A DNA stretch of 64,000 bases from Paludibacteraceae bacterium (GTDB lineage Bacteria; Bacteroidota; Bacteroidia; Bacteroidales; Paludibacteraceae), in assembly GCA_024399835.1 (NCBI GenBank), contig JAKSNK010000002.1, forward strand, positions 61,284 to 125,283. Reading direction: 5' to 3'. The position numbers and the translations under genes were made by a program. Shown piece by piece: positions 27,245 through 36,435 of this stretch (position 1 is its first letter; each line of letters opens with the position of its first letter). The notes under the pieces are model-generated. The model was not told the DNA's origin, made no database searches, and saw only the letters and a program-made list of their open reading frames with translations.

Positions 27245-27565
27245 CCGATTTACCGATTTACCAACTCTCTTAATTCTTAGCCACAAGGGCACGATTTTTT
27301 TTATCTCATAATTCAAAATTCTCAATTTAATCTCATCGATCCCCTGTAGCGCAGCGTCCTCTCCCCTGTAGGCGCTTGCGCCGTCCTCTAAACTCATGCC
27401 TATGTTATTGATTATCAATGGTGCTATCGAACGGTTAAGCAACGATTAAGCAACGGTCAGTATAGGATGAGCGAACGGTGGAGATTAAAAACCGCCATTT
27501 TTTATCTCATAATTCTTAGCCACAAGGGCACGATTTTCTCAAAATTCTTAATTCAATAAATAATA

Positions 27566-27597
27566 TTTGCATATATCAAAATTAATCAGTATCTTTG
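27566..27597 (+). promoter_or_regulatory. Upstream promoter of the umuC-like gene
   Basis: TTTG (27566-27569) extended to TTTGCATAT, 20-bp spacer, TATCTTTG (27590-27597). The predicted transcript starts near 27602 and would run through the 43-bp dyad element before the ATG at 27680. Confidence 0.75.
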
Positions 27598-27627
27598 TAG
27601 GCAAAAATAGAAAAAAACGAAAAAAAA

Positions 27628-27670
27628 CTACAATGTGACACCAAATTGACACTTTGAAGTAGTAATTTTG
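27628..27670 (+). promoter_or_regulatory. 43-bp dyad element, copy A
   Basis: Same length as the elements at 56429-56471 and 57614-57656, differing at five positions. It starts with CTAC, contains TGACAC twice 11 bp apart, then GAAGTAG, and ends in the -7-like box TAATTTTG, 10 bp before the umuC ATG. It lacks a TTTG box at the usual 20-bp distance. It could be an operator with a regulated promoter. Confidence 0.6.
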
Positions 27671-27679
27671 CAGTCGCTT

Positions 27680-28933
27680 ATGATAGTCCATATTGATTGT
27701 AATAGTTATTTTGCCAGTTGCGAGATAGCCGACCACCCGGAACTCGCGGACAAGCCGGTTATTGTCAGTTCATCAAACGACAATAACGGCGGCATCATAT
27801 TGGCACTTAACAAACCCGCGAAGCAGTTAGGTCTCAAACGGGGACTGCCTATTTTTCAGGCATTCAAAGGACACCAACCGGATGAGCCGTACATGCTGAA
27901 CGGTACCGAAGTGTTTTTCTTCGAGGTTGATCATAAGAAATATGGCCGTATCTCCGAGCAGATTATGTCTATTGTTCTGGAACAGGAGATAGTCCTCAAT
28001 TTTGTCCAGTATAGTGTTGATGAGTTCTTCGGGGAGATACCCGTTGATGATGACCCTGATGAATTGCGTCAGTATATCAAGCAGGTCAAAGACCTTATAG
28101 AAACCACGACACACATTCCCGTCAGTTGTGGCAGTGCCGCCACCTACACCCTGGCTAAAGTAGCCACACACTATGCCAAGCAGTATAGTGGTTACAACGG
28201 CATTTGTATTCTTCCGGAAGAGAAGCGCGAGAAAGCCCTTCAGTTGCTCCCCATTGAAGAGGTTTGGGGCATTGGCCGTGCTTTCCGCAAGCACCTTGAA
28301 CGCACGAATATAAAGACGGCTTGGGACTTTATTCAAAAATCGGATGAGTATATCCTCAATGTCTTCAACTCCACGGCTGTGAATACATGGAAGGAGTTGC
28401 GCGGTATCCGTGCCATTGAACTCAAAAAGCACGACCAGCGCCAATCTATCGCCCACACACGCACACTGACCAGAACGAGCCACGACTTGGACTACCTGTT
28501 GCAGCAACTGAGCAGTTACACCAGTGCTGCTGCATTCAAGTTGCGTGAGCAACACAGTTGTTGCCAACAACTGACCGTCTTTTTGCAGACCAACCGCCAC
28601 CGCACGGATTTACCGCAATATGCCAATGAGCAGACGCACAAGTTCGCTTCGCCCGAATCGGACAGTGGCACATTGATAGCAGCGGCAGCGCAAGCGCAAG
28701 CGTTCCGCACTATCTACCGTCCTGGCTATGAAATCAAACGCTTGGGGGTGATATTGGATAAGATAGTCGATGCCAACACGATGCAACTTGACCTCTTTGA
28801 AGATCCTCACAAGCAACGGCTTCGCAAAGCGCAGTCTGCTGTGGATGCCATCAATCGCAAGTTCGACCGTGAACTTGTTCACTCAGGCAGTTTCACGGAT
28901 TCTTCCGACCACAATCCTGGAATAACAAAATAA
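27680..28933 (+). CDS. umuC: Y-family DNA polymerase, UmuC-like
   Basis: Translesion polymerase catalytic subunit (417 aa). The N-terminal palm start H-I-D-C-N-S-Y-F-A-S-C-E holds the first catalytic Asp and a steric-gate-type Tyr/Phe pair. The V-D-E-F-F motif (S-V-D-E) near residue 115 gives the other carboxylates. A helix-hairpin-helix G-I-G-R-A-F-R segment and the little-finger domain follow. No umuD neighbour is present. A TTG 12 bp upstream is in frame but sits in the -7 box, so the ATG at 27680 is used. It is preceded by a canonical promoter and by the 43-bp dyad element, consistent with damage- or stress-linked control (inference). Confidence 0.9.
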   Translation: MIVHIDCNSYFASCEIADHPELADKPVIVSSSNDNNGGIILALNKPAKQLGLKRGLPIFQAFKGHQPDEPYMLNGTEVFFFEVDHKKYGRISEQIMSIVLEQEIVLNFVQYSVDEFFGEIPVDDDPDELRQYIKQVKDLIETTTHIPVSCGSAATYTLAKVATHYAKQYSGYNGICILPEEKREKALQLLPIEEVWGIGRAFRKHLERTNIKTAWDFIQKSDEYILNVFNSTAVNTWKELRGIRAIELKKHDQRQSIAHTRTLTRTSHDLDYLLQQLSSYTSAAAFKLREQHSCCQQLTVFLQTNRHRTDLPQYANEQTHKFASPESDSGTLIAAAAQAQAFRTIYRPGYEIKRLGVILDKIVDANTMQLDLFEDPHKQRLRKAQSAVDAINRKFDRELVHSGSFTDSSDHNPGITK

Positions 28934-28953
28934 AAAACGTCAGCAAGGTCTTG

Positions 28954-28975
28954 ATAGACACTTGTTGATGTCTAT
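28954..28975 (+). terminator. Possible hairpin between umuC and the LOG gene
   Basis: ATAGACA and TGTCTAT form a 7-bp stem with an 8-base loop between two convergent genes. There is no strong T-run on either side. Confidence 0.35.
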
Positions 28976-28990
28976 TAAGTGCACACATTA

Positions 28991-29569
28991 TTATTTTATC
29001 ATTGTATGTCTCTTTGTATATTTTGCTAATTTATCATTAATAATATCAATTACCTCTTTAACAGATGACACTCCATAAACCTTATCATCAGGTATATCAT
29101 TATAACGAATGCGATTATCAATCTTTTCTCCAGCGAGTTTTGAACTCCATCCTTCAACATTGTCAAATGCAATAATTAAGCGGAATAATGACCACGCTAG
29201 TGCCATTTCGCATAGTGTGCCAGCTCCACCACCAATGACTATAACTGCATCTGCATTAGCGGTGATTCCATTTCGATAAACATCTAATCCTGTTGGAATA
29301 ATGATATCAACATACTTACTAACTTTCGTTGGCGAAAACCCGGGTATAATACCAATGGTATCCCCATCATGATAGTTTTTAGAGGATTTAGCTCCTTTCA
29401 TAGCAAATTCCATTATTCCATCATCTATCTCATCACGACTACCCACACCACCAGTCATTATTCGATAACCTGCATCAATAAGTGCTTCCCCTAATTGAAA
29501 GGCAAGAATTGCTTTTGGTGTATCAGGCTCACAATGCCTATCTCCTATAACTGCTACAATTGGTTTCAT
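28991..29569 (-). CDS. LOG/SLOG-family protein (TIGR00725-like)
   Basis: A 192-aa Rossmann-like protein. The first motif V-A-V-I-G-D-R is at 5-11, G-G-V-G-S-R at 41-46, and the phosphate-binding G-G-G-A-G-T-L-C-E at ~114-122, the LOG-type G-G-x-G-T-x-x-E. The family includes nucleotide-specific phosphoribohydrolases and SLOG ligand sensors. This copy lacks the classical plant LOG P-G-G form, so the activity is uncertain. It overlaps the end of the 1947-codon gene by 32 bp and is surely co-transcribed with it. It shares the AT-rich base composition of that gene, unlike the flanking housekeeping genes. Confidence 0.8.
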   Translation of the reverse strand: MKPIVAVIGDRHCEPDTPKAILAFQLGEALIDAGYRIMTGGVGSRDEIDDGIMEFAMKGAKSSKNYHDGDTIGIIPGFSPTKVSKYVDIIIPTGLDVYRNGITANADAVIVIGGGAGTLCEMALAWSLFRLIIAFDNVEGWSSKLAGEKIDNRIRYNDIPDDKVYGVSSVKEVIDIINDKLAKYTKRHTMIK

Positions 29570-32500
29570 ATCTTTCTTTTGCTTTTTGTAATATTATATT
29601 TCGTGTTTCATTGACTAGTTGTTGATTGTATTTGCCTTCTTTTTTTTGATTGGCTAATGATGGTTCAAAATAATATATGGGTATAGGTTGATAACAAGGA
29701 TTTTGTGCGACTTGAATTAAGGGCATTGCATAGGCAAAATCTGTGCAAACATTAATATACTCACCATCAATCTGTAAATCTTTATTATTAATCATATCAA
29801 ATAACTCTCGTCTAAAACAAATGGGATGAAGCCATATGTTATCCCCGTTTCGTTTCCATAGATAATCAAAACCTGATACACTATATTTTTTGTTGGGCTT
29901 ATCATATCGAATGCAATTGCCACAAATATAATCGTGTCCTTTTTTATACTGTTTCCAAAGAATAGATAATGCATCCTTGCGCAATAAGAAATCATCATTA
30001 TCAACCAATACAATCAGGGCATCTGGATTAGTAATATTTCGCATCGCACCAATCAATAAATTCATCTCCTTCATATCCGTCTGATTGGAAATATAAATCG
30101 TGCGATTTAGTTGGGGATGATAATGGAATAGGAACGATGCATATTGTTCACTGCTATTCGTTGAATGTGCATCTGTATAGATAAGGTCAAACGTCTTATT
30201 TTGGATGATAAGACTATCTAACAGGCGTTTAACCTTTTCAATAGGTGTGTTTTTGCCACGCGATACAACAACTATTGGAGCATTTGCCTTAGGTATCCAA
30301 TCGTACTTTTCGCCACATAAATCAACATGTTCTTCTTGACATAATGGAATGAAATGTTTTTCCATAGCATATCTCACAGCCGTAATGAGGTTGCAATCTT
30401 TTTTCTGTTCATTCGTTGGATGCACAAAAGCTAAAGTAGGATTACCTGAACGAAGAGACAAATATGGTTTATCTTTAATTTTGGCATCTATACACCGATG
30501 CCAAGGTTGCACAAAACCCTCTCCTTCTATTAAATTAGGTAGAGGAAGAATAGCGTTTAATAAAGAGAGATTGAGGAAACATGTTCTCACTTCTACACGC
30601 CGACCATCCGTATCAGGAACAATGTTTGAATGAAAGATACTTGGGGCTAATGTAAGAATAGGTCGTCTTGTAAATTGATGATATAGTTCAATCAGGGCAC
30701 CAGATTGTGTTTTGTATAGTATATCACAATCCGTTTGGTAAACATAGGGAGTATGGATGTGCCGAAACCCATAAAGTGTAGCAAATAATGGTTGCCCGTT
30801 TTGAGCGTGTGTGTTAGTGGCTTGCTGTTGAAAATAATGAGTGTAAATAACAGATATATCTTGGATGTTAGGAACAATAATTCGATCAATCCAACCATTA
30901 TGCTGAGCATGTTGTAATTCGGAGAGTAGATGCCCTTCGTTATCATCATTGTAAGCACGTTGTCTTGCAATGGGTGAGTTACCTTTTGTACGTCCTCCAT
31001 CAACACAAACCACTCTTTCCGCAAATATGCAACCATTTTCCAATTGGGACACAATGTGTTGTATGTTACCATATATATATTCGTGGTCCATCGCACATGC
31101 CTTTATCATTAAGGTAGTATCTGCCAAAACTTGATAATCAGTAATCTTTTTACACACAAACACCAAATGTTCCCCAATAGACAATGCTGTGTCGGTGTCA
31201 ATACCGGTAGTTTCCCATGTGTCAATAATTTGGAAGCCATATCGTCGCAATTGGTGAATATACCAATCTACTGGTCTATGATGCTCCAATCCATCAATGG
31301 GTTTCCCCGCAGCAGTATATTCTTGAAAAGTATGTACATTGTAATAAGAATCTTTACGTCCTCCCCCTCGAAGCATGGTATGCTGGATGTCACTAAAGAA
31401 CGGATTACATATACTCACAACAAAGTAAGCATCCTTCTTCAATGCTTGTGAAACATTATGCATGACTTGTTGTACCTGCTTGTCATCAATCCAACATAGT
31501 ACTTGATTGCAATTTATGAGGTCATAAGCATTGAGTGGAATATCGCTTGCTTTTTCTATTATATGAACGAATTGGTTTGCACGTTCTCTTAAAATAGATG
31601 TATTGATGTCAAACACATCTACAGAGCAAGTTGTACTTGCTAATTGATTAGCAATTTTGCATTTGCCTGCTCCATAATCCAAAATATGCTTTGGCCTTAA
31701 TTTTCTAATAGTCTGAATTATACTTGGGTCATGTATTTGCTCTTTGTAGGTCGGAATTAGCATTTGCCTAAATATATCAAGTCCTGCATTGATGGCATCC
31801 GCCGTGTGATTGTATGAATGTGATATAATCTCTTTAAATTCAAGATTGCTGAGAAAATAATACCTAAATGTTTGAAATGCGCGTTCAATGCTTCTTTGAT
31901 AAATTTGTTCAGAAAATGGAACAACATCTCTCCCATAATCAATGTATTTAAGCCCATTTTCAGTTTGGATAAAGTTATCTGGCTTTAGATTAGTCAATAC
32001 AAATCCATTTTCTTTCCCAAACAATATCAATTGACTTAAATCGCTTGCCTTGACTGATTGCAATGGTTGAGATGGTTCATAAGGATAAGATATAATTGTA
32101 TGTTTTCCTTCTTGTTCAAAAGATAAGGAATAAAATAGCGAACATGTGGCTAATGTAGGTGCAAAACGAATTAAAAAACTAAGGTCTATGTTTAAGTCAT
32201 ATAACACTTTATACACGCGGTTATTCCACATATAAACACATCCTTCATTTCCATATCCTAATGTGTGCAATTCATTCTGAGCGATATGCAAATGTTGGCT
32301 TAATAATCTTTTATATTCATCTTGATGACTACATTTTTTTGCCAAGTCAACATTTCGGACTAATTCTCTAAATGCAGTCCGTATCAGTTCTGGTTGGCTA
32401 TATTCTTCTATTTTTTTTAGAAAATATGATAAATGTTCTTTTGTAAAAATATCCTTATACTGGTTTGCCTCGTTCCCTATTATATGTAACAATCCTATTA

Positions 32501-35381
32501 TGCGATAATAATTTTCAATAAAGTGGACTAATCGTTTCTGCAATTCATCCTTGTATGTACAAATAATTCGACTTCCATTATGTATATCTTGGTAGGATAA
32601 ATCTACTCTTTCTATAGCTTTTGTCATAGAGGATCCTATCAAATCACAAAGCATTTTTTTTATTTCATAATCATAATCAAATGCCTTTTTCTCGCGATTA
32701 TGGAAGGTGCAAAAAGTTCCTTGACAAATTTTATAACCTTCTTGTTTTGCGCACAATGTCCATAAATAATCTCCTCGTCGTGCAGTAATGTCTCGAATTT
32801 TTAATGAACATGTCGGTAATAGCAATAAATTGCGATTTAGAATGAGTGTATTACCCCCTCGATTCATTGTTTCCCGAATTGTCGTATATTGATTAATCAA
32901 AGGGCGGGTCATCTTTCCTTTAAAAATATCCTCCAATGAACAAGATTGCACACATAAAGGAGTTTCCAAATGTGTATAGCCACTATCCGTTAAAGCATAA
33001 TAATAATCAGGAGTTTGTTTTAGTCCATCAGAGGTCGTCTTGGGTGATTGGGAATAACTATAATCCAAGAGCGATAACCGCAGTGTGGATAATAATGGAA
33101 GGGGGGCATCATTCGTATATCCACCAACTACTGCATCATATTTTCCGATATAATCAAGAATTTCTTTTCTAATATCAAGAATTTCTTCTTGACCATCTGC
33201 ATATAACTGTTTTAATTGCATATCATCATCCAATATCCAACTAATGGTATCATGGTGAGGCCAAATTTTATAGATATATTCTTGTAGTTGTTGTCGATTT
33301 TCTGCAATACTTCTTTGTTTGGTTTGGGGTAATATTACGTCAATCCGTTTCCTTAATGATTGAGATAAAGTTGATAACCATATTAAATCCTCACCTGTAT
33401 TATTTAATAGGACAATTTGATAATCTCCTCCAATGTGTCTAGAAATCTCTTGCAATAGTCTTTTTGCACCTTCTTGATATGTTACAATACATCCAATAAT
33501 GATGTGCCCGTCATATTGTTTTCTATCACTCTTATGGTAAATAGATAGATTACACATTTCAGATTGAGGAACATATATATCTTCCATAGATATGCCAAAA
33601 TATGTACTATTCCTTTGATTAAATTGCTTTTTATCTTCAGGAGACATTAATACATGATATTTGTGATAGAATCGTTTTAATCCTTCTGTTTTTTTTGGCT
33701 TGTTGGTAGTGATTCTATCCCCATCTGTGTAGATATGAATTAATGATTTAGGAACAATACTATATTGAGGAGTTTGTTGCATGATGCGTACAAAGATATC
33801 TCTATCTGTTGTAGAAGGCATGCCTTCATCAAAGCAACCGGTTTTCATCAAAGTGGATAATTTTACAAAAGTATTAGAACCTTGAATATGTGGATTACCC
33901 TGCAAAAAAGAATGAATCGACAGATGATTGGGAATAGTTAATTTCTTTGTTTCCTGCTTAGTATGATAAATAAGACCCGATACAACAAAATCAGTAGAGG
34001 GTTGTATTACTTTACTACATTCTTCTAAATATTCTGGCATCCACACATCATCATCATCCAAAGTCGCAATATAAATAGAGGTAGCATCTAAATTTCGCTT
34101 TATAAGGTATTCATTGACAATATAATCAATGCCAATATTTAAAGATCCTGCATAATTATGCTCGTGATTATTGATTCCTGCTTTAAGGTAAATACCATTA
34201 GCGGTTTCAACCGCTAATCTTTCCTTTTCAACTCTCTCTCTTGTAGAATCACTAACAATTATTATTAAATCTGGTTGACGATGTTGCTCAGTCACGGATT
34301 GTAAAGCAGTATAAAACGAGTCCCTGTTTTTAGTAGTCAGCAAACTGACAATAAAAATATTACGATTATGTTCCCTATACCATTTCACAAACTGAGACAA
34401 TCCTTGTTCTAAAGACCATTTAGGACATACGCCTAAATCGTTTTTTAATAGAGTTGTATCTGCCCATGTTTGACTCACATCCTCTTTGGGACAATATTGA
34501 ATATATTGTGGCATTGCTTTCTTCCCAAAAGCATGTTCCATTGCATGTATAAACTCCTGAATGGTAATTGGATGCCCATTCCCAACATTATATATTTTAT
34601 AAGGAATAGCATCTGCTGGAATTTGATAATCTAAAGCACCAATAATAGCATCTACCACATCACTAACATACGTAAAATCACGCTTGAAATGTCCTTCATT
34701 ATAAATAGAAAGAGGTTTCCCATAAAAAATATTATCTGCCACCTTCATGGGCAACATATCGGGACGCCCCCAAGGACCATACACAGAAAAGAAACATAAA
34801 CCAATGCAAGGCAATCCATATTGAGTAGCATAATCTAAAGCAATCCTCTCGTTTTGTTTTTTCGTTTCTGCATAATAACTACATAGAGTACCATTTGTGT
34901 CGGTTTCTTTTTGTGTGAAGGCACAATTTGTTCCGTACACCGAAGAACTACTGGCAAAAATAAATTTCTGAATAGAATAGCGTTGGCAAGTTTCAATGAT
35001 AGTGTGAAATCCAACAATATTGGATTGGTAGTACACATCTTGCGGAATATCATCTTGTCGAATACCTGCTTGAGCTGCCAAATGAATAACAAAATCGAAA
35101 GACTCCGTCTTGAAGAGACAATCAATACTTTGAGTGTCTTCAATTGCTAATCGTACAAATGATACATTCGGGAATAGATTACTCTGTGCTCGTTCTCCAT
35201 ATGATATGGATTCTGGCACAGAGAAACCCAGCGACCGAAGTCGATCGTACTTCATTTTTACATTGTTTCCAAACTCGTTGATGTTGTCCACACCAACAAT
35301 TTCAATATCCCTTTTGGATAAAGTCGCAATAAGTTGCGATGCAATGAAACCGGCAGCGCCGGTTATAATTATTTTTTTCAT
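29538..35381 (-). CDS. 1947-aa multienzyme: sugar epimerase, four GT-like domains, kinase-like and methyltransferase domains
   Basis: One uninterrupted reading frame. Residues 1-340: extended SDR nucleotide-sugar epimerase (T-G-A-A-G-F-I-A at 7-14; S-S-S-V-Y-G at 145-150; Y-x3-K with Y170, K174). 342-~605: GT2 (L-D-D-D-D at 441-445). ~625-900: second GT-A-like domain (L-D-D-D at 717-720). ~900-1035: helical. 1037-1200: kinase-like (G-Y-G-N-E-G at 1042-1047; K1058; N-L-K-P-D-N at 1131-1136; I-D-Y-G at 1147-1150). ~1215-1415: SAM methyltransferase (L-D-Y-G-A-G-K at 1234-1240). ~1424-1690: third GT-like domain (D-C-D at 1551-1553). 1700-1905: fourth, GT2 (V-D-N-D-D at 1792-1796). No signal peptide or membrane helix is seen, so cytosolic. 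Probably builds or decorates a surface glycan; substrates unknown. AT-rich, followed by an overlapping LOG gene. Confidence 0.85.
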   Translation of the reverse strand: MKKIIITGAAGFIASQLIATLSKRDIEIVGVDNINEFGNNVKMKYDRLRSLGFSVPESISYGERAQSNLFPNVSFVRLAIEDTQSIDCLFKTESFDFVIHLAAQAGIRQDDIPQDVYYQSNIVGFHTIIETCQRYSIQKFIFASSSSVYGTNCAFTQKETDTNGTLCSYYAETKKQNERIALDYATQYGLPCIGLCFFSVYGPWGRPDMLPMKVADNIFYGKPLSIYNEGHFKRDFTYVSDVVDAIIGALDYQIPADAIPYKIYNVGNGHPITIQEFIHAMEHAFGKKAMPQYIQYCPKEDVSQTWADTTLLKNDLGVCPKWSLEQGLSQFVKWYREHNRNIFIVSLLTTKNRDSFYTALQSVTEQHRQPDLIIIVSDSTRERVEKERLAVETANGIYLKAGINNHEHNYAGSLNIGIDYIVNEYLIKRNLDATSIYIATLDDDDVWMPEYLEECSKVIQPSTDFVVSGLIYHTKQETKKLTIPNHLSIHSFLQGNPHIQGSNTFVKLSTLMKTGCFDEGMPSTTDRDIFVRIMQQTPQYSIVPKSLIHIYTDGDRITTNKPKKTEGLKRFYHKYHVLMSPEDKKQFNQRNSTYFGISMEDIYVPQSEMCNLSIYHKSDRKQYDGHIIIGCIVTYQEGAKRLLQEISRHIGGDYQIVLLNNTGEDLIWLSTLSQSLRKRIDVILPQTKQRSIAENRQQLQEYIYKIWPHHDTISWILDDDMQLKQLYADGQEEILDIRKEILDYIGKYDAVVGGYTNDAPLPLLSTLRLSLLDYSYSQSPKTTSDGLKQTPDYYYALTDSGYTHLETPLCVQSCSLEDIFKGKMTRPLINQYTTIRETMNRGGNTLILNRNLLLLPTCSLKIRDITARRGDYLWTLCAKQEGYKICQGTFCTFHNREKKAFDYDYEIKKMLCDLIGSSMTKAIERVDLSYQDIHNGSRIICTYKDELQKRLVHFIENYYRIIGLLHIIGNEANQYKDIFTKEHLSYFLKKIEEYSQPELIRTAFRELVRNVDLAKKCSHQDEYKRLLSQHLHIAQNELHTLGYGNEGCVYMWNNRVYKVLYDLNIDLSFLIRFAPTLATCSLFYSLSFEQEGKHTIISYPYEPSQPLQSVKASDLSQLILFGKENGFVLTNLKPDNFIQTENGLKYIDYGRDVVPFSEQIYQRSIERAFQTFRYYFLSNLEFKEIISHSYNHTADAINAGLDIFRQMLIPTYKEQIHDPSIIQTIRKLRPKHILDYGAGKCKIANQLASTTCSVDVFDINTSILRERANQFVHIIEKASDIPLNAYDLINCNQVLCWIDDKQVQQVMHNVSQALKKDAYFVVSICNPFFSDIQHTMLRGGGRKDSYYNVHTFQEYTAAGKPIDGLEHHRPVDWYIHQLRRYGFQIIDTWETTGIDTDTALSIGEHLVFVCKKITDYQVLADTTLMIKACAMDHEYIYGNIQHIVSQLENGCIFAERVVCVDGGRTKGNSPIARQRAYNDDNEGHLLSELQHAQHNGWIDRIIVPNIQDISVIYTHYFQQQATNTHAQNGQPLFATLYGFRHIHTPYVYQTDCDILYKTQSGALIELYHQFTRRPILTLAPSIFHSNIVPDTDGRRVEVRTCFLNLSLLNAILPLPNLIEGEGFVQPWHRCIDAKIKDKPYLSLRSGNPTLAFVHPTNEQKKDCNLITAVRYAMEKHFIPLCQEEHVDLCGEKYDWIPKANAPIVVVSRGKNTPIEKVKRLLDSLIIQNKTFDLIYTDAHSTNSSEQYASFLFHYHPQLNRTIYISNQTDMKEMNLLIGAMRNITNPDALIVLVDNDDFLLRKDALSILWKQYKKGHDYICGNCIRYDKPNKKYSVSGFDYLWKRNGDNIWLHPICFRRELFDMINNKDLQIDGEYINVCTDFAYAMPLIQVAQNPCYQPIPIYYFEPSLANQKKEGKYNQQLVNETRNIILQKAKERYETNCSSYRR

Positions 35382-35491
35382 AATAGTATCATCATCTTGC
35401 GATGATAATAAAGTGTTAAACCTCGCTCCGTCGATGTCTTAAATAAACATCCAAGGAACCTTATAATATAGATTTCCTTTGAAATCCGCTG

Positions 35492-35523
35492 CAAAGGTAC
35501 AACTTTTTTATGACATATACAAA
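35492..35523 (-). promoter_or_regulatory. Promoter of the multienzyme-LOG operon
   Basis: Minus strand: TTTG (35520-35523), 20-bp spacer, TACCTTTG (35492-35499). Predicted leader is about 105 nt, longer than for most genes here. The box and part of the spacer (AAAAGTTG-TACCTTTGCA) nearly match the tRNA-Gln promoter. Confidence 0.75.
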
Positions 35524-35774
35524 TTTTAATGCTATTTTGAAAACAAAACATGCAAGTTCTACCATTAAAAGGTGTGACGATTGCGATTTGGGGCGTATAG
35601 GTAGTCGCGCTCAGCACATCGTGGGAGCGCCTTCTATCTCAAAAATGAAAAACAAATAACCTCTCAGGTCAAAGAAACAGGTCAAATGCTATCGAAAAAA
35701 AATGTGGTAAACCACAAAAATTTCCGCTAAAAAACTATAAAAAGTCATTTTTTTACACAAAAACTAATATTTTT

Positions 35775-35806
35775 CTTGTTTATGTGAGATTTTTTGACTA
35801 ATTTTG
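35775..35806 (+). promoter_or_regulatory. Promoter of abiEi-abiEii
   Basis: CTTG (35775-35778), 20-bp spacer, TAATTTTG (35799-35806), about 20 bp before the abiEi ATG at 35827. Confidence 0.7.
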
Positions 35807-35826
35807 CAGTCGAATTTGTGATACCT

Positions 35827-36435
35827 ATGAATATACCAGCCATTCCAATGACAGCCAATGTGCTATCCACATACCTAAACGGATTAGCGGCTCCGATGCA
35901 AAAGATACTTGATATGGAGCAAAAGGGAGAGGTGATTCGTCTGAAAAGAGGATTATACATTGCAGCGAGTGCTAAGCCGAATCTTTTTCTTGTTGCCAAT
36001 CACCTATATGGTCCATCGTATGTATCGCGAGAATCGGCATTACGATATTATGGACTTATCCCGGAACATGTGGAGAGCGTAACATCAGTTACCACCTTGC
36101 GCAGTAACGCATTTGATAATACGCTTGCTCATTTCTCGTATCTACATTTACCTATGGATTATTATTCGCCGGATGTTTGTATTCAAACCGAGGGAGAAGT
36201 GAGTTTTCAGATAGCATCGCCGGAGAAAGCTTTGGCAGACTTGGTGGTTCTTACTTCGTGTCTGCGTTTGCGTTATCAGAAAGAGGTTATTGAATATCTG
36301 GAACATGACTTGCGCCTTGATATGGATGCGTTTTACAAAATGGATGCAGCCACCTTTGAACATCTTGCAACTGTCAGCAAGAAGCAACAAGCATTATTAA
36401 ATATCGCAAAAATTATTCGTTATGACCATATATGA
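35827..36435 (+). CDS. AbiEi-type antitoxin (DUF6088-like)
   Basis: A 202-aa protein with an N-terminal winged-helix region (K-R-G-L-Y-I near residue 40) and the AbiEi C-terminal domain. It includes the typical Y-V-S-R-E-S-A-L-R-Y-Y-G-L-I-P-E segment and S-P-E-K-A-L-A-D-L. It is the antitoxin and probable autorepressor of a type IV AbiE system. The in-frame start at 35794 overlaps the -7 box, so the ATG at 35827 is chosen. It overlaps the toxin gene by 14 bp, which fits coupled expression. Confidence 0.88.
   Translation: MNIPAIPMTANVLSTYLNGLAAPMQKILDMEQKGEVIRLKRGLYIAASAKPNLFLVANHLYGPSYVSRESALRYYGLIPEHVESVTSVTTLRSNAFDNTLAHFSYLHLPMDYYSPDVCIQTEGEVSFQIASPEKALADLVVLTSCLRLRYQKEVIEYLEHDLRLDMDAFYKMDAATFEHLATVSKKQQALLNIAKIIRYDHI

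Larger units (their letters stand above)
27245..27679. other. Repeat-rich gap between the ABC ATPase and umuC
   Basis: 435 bp with no credible gene. In order it holds degenerate 8-bp units (27236-27271) and a dispersed 30-bp intergenic repeat (27267-27296, with similarity to 27342). Next come two diverged copies of a 22-27-bp unit starting CCCCTGTAG (27350-27390), and GCAACG-type short repeats (27430-27480). A second copy of the dispersed repeat (27511-27535) is followed by a canonical promoter (27566-27597) and the 43-bp dyad element (27628-27670). Confidence 0.8.
35382..35826. other. Gap between the multienzyme and abiEi
   Basis: 445 bp without a credible gene. It carries two divergent promoters (35492-35523 minus and 35775-35806 plus). 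The ~250 bp between them is AT-rich with no repeat or hairpin I can identify with confidence. Confidence 0.6.
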
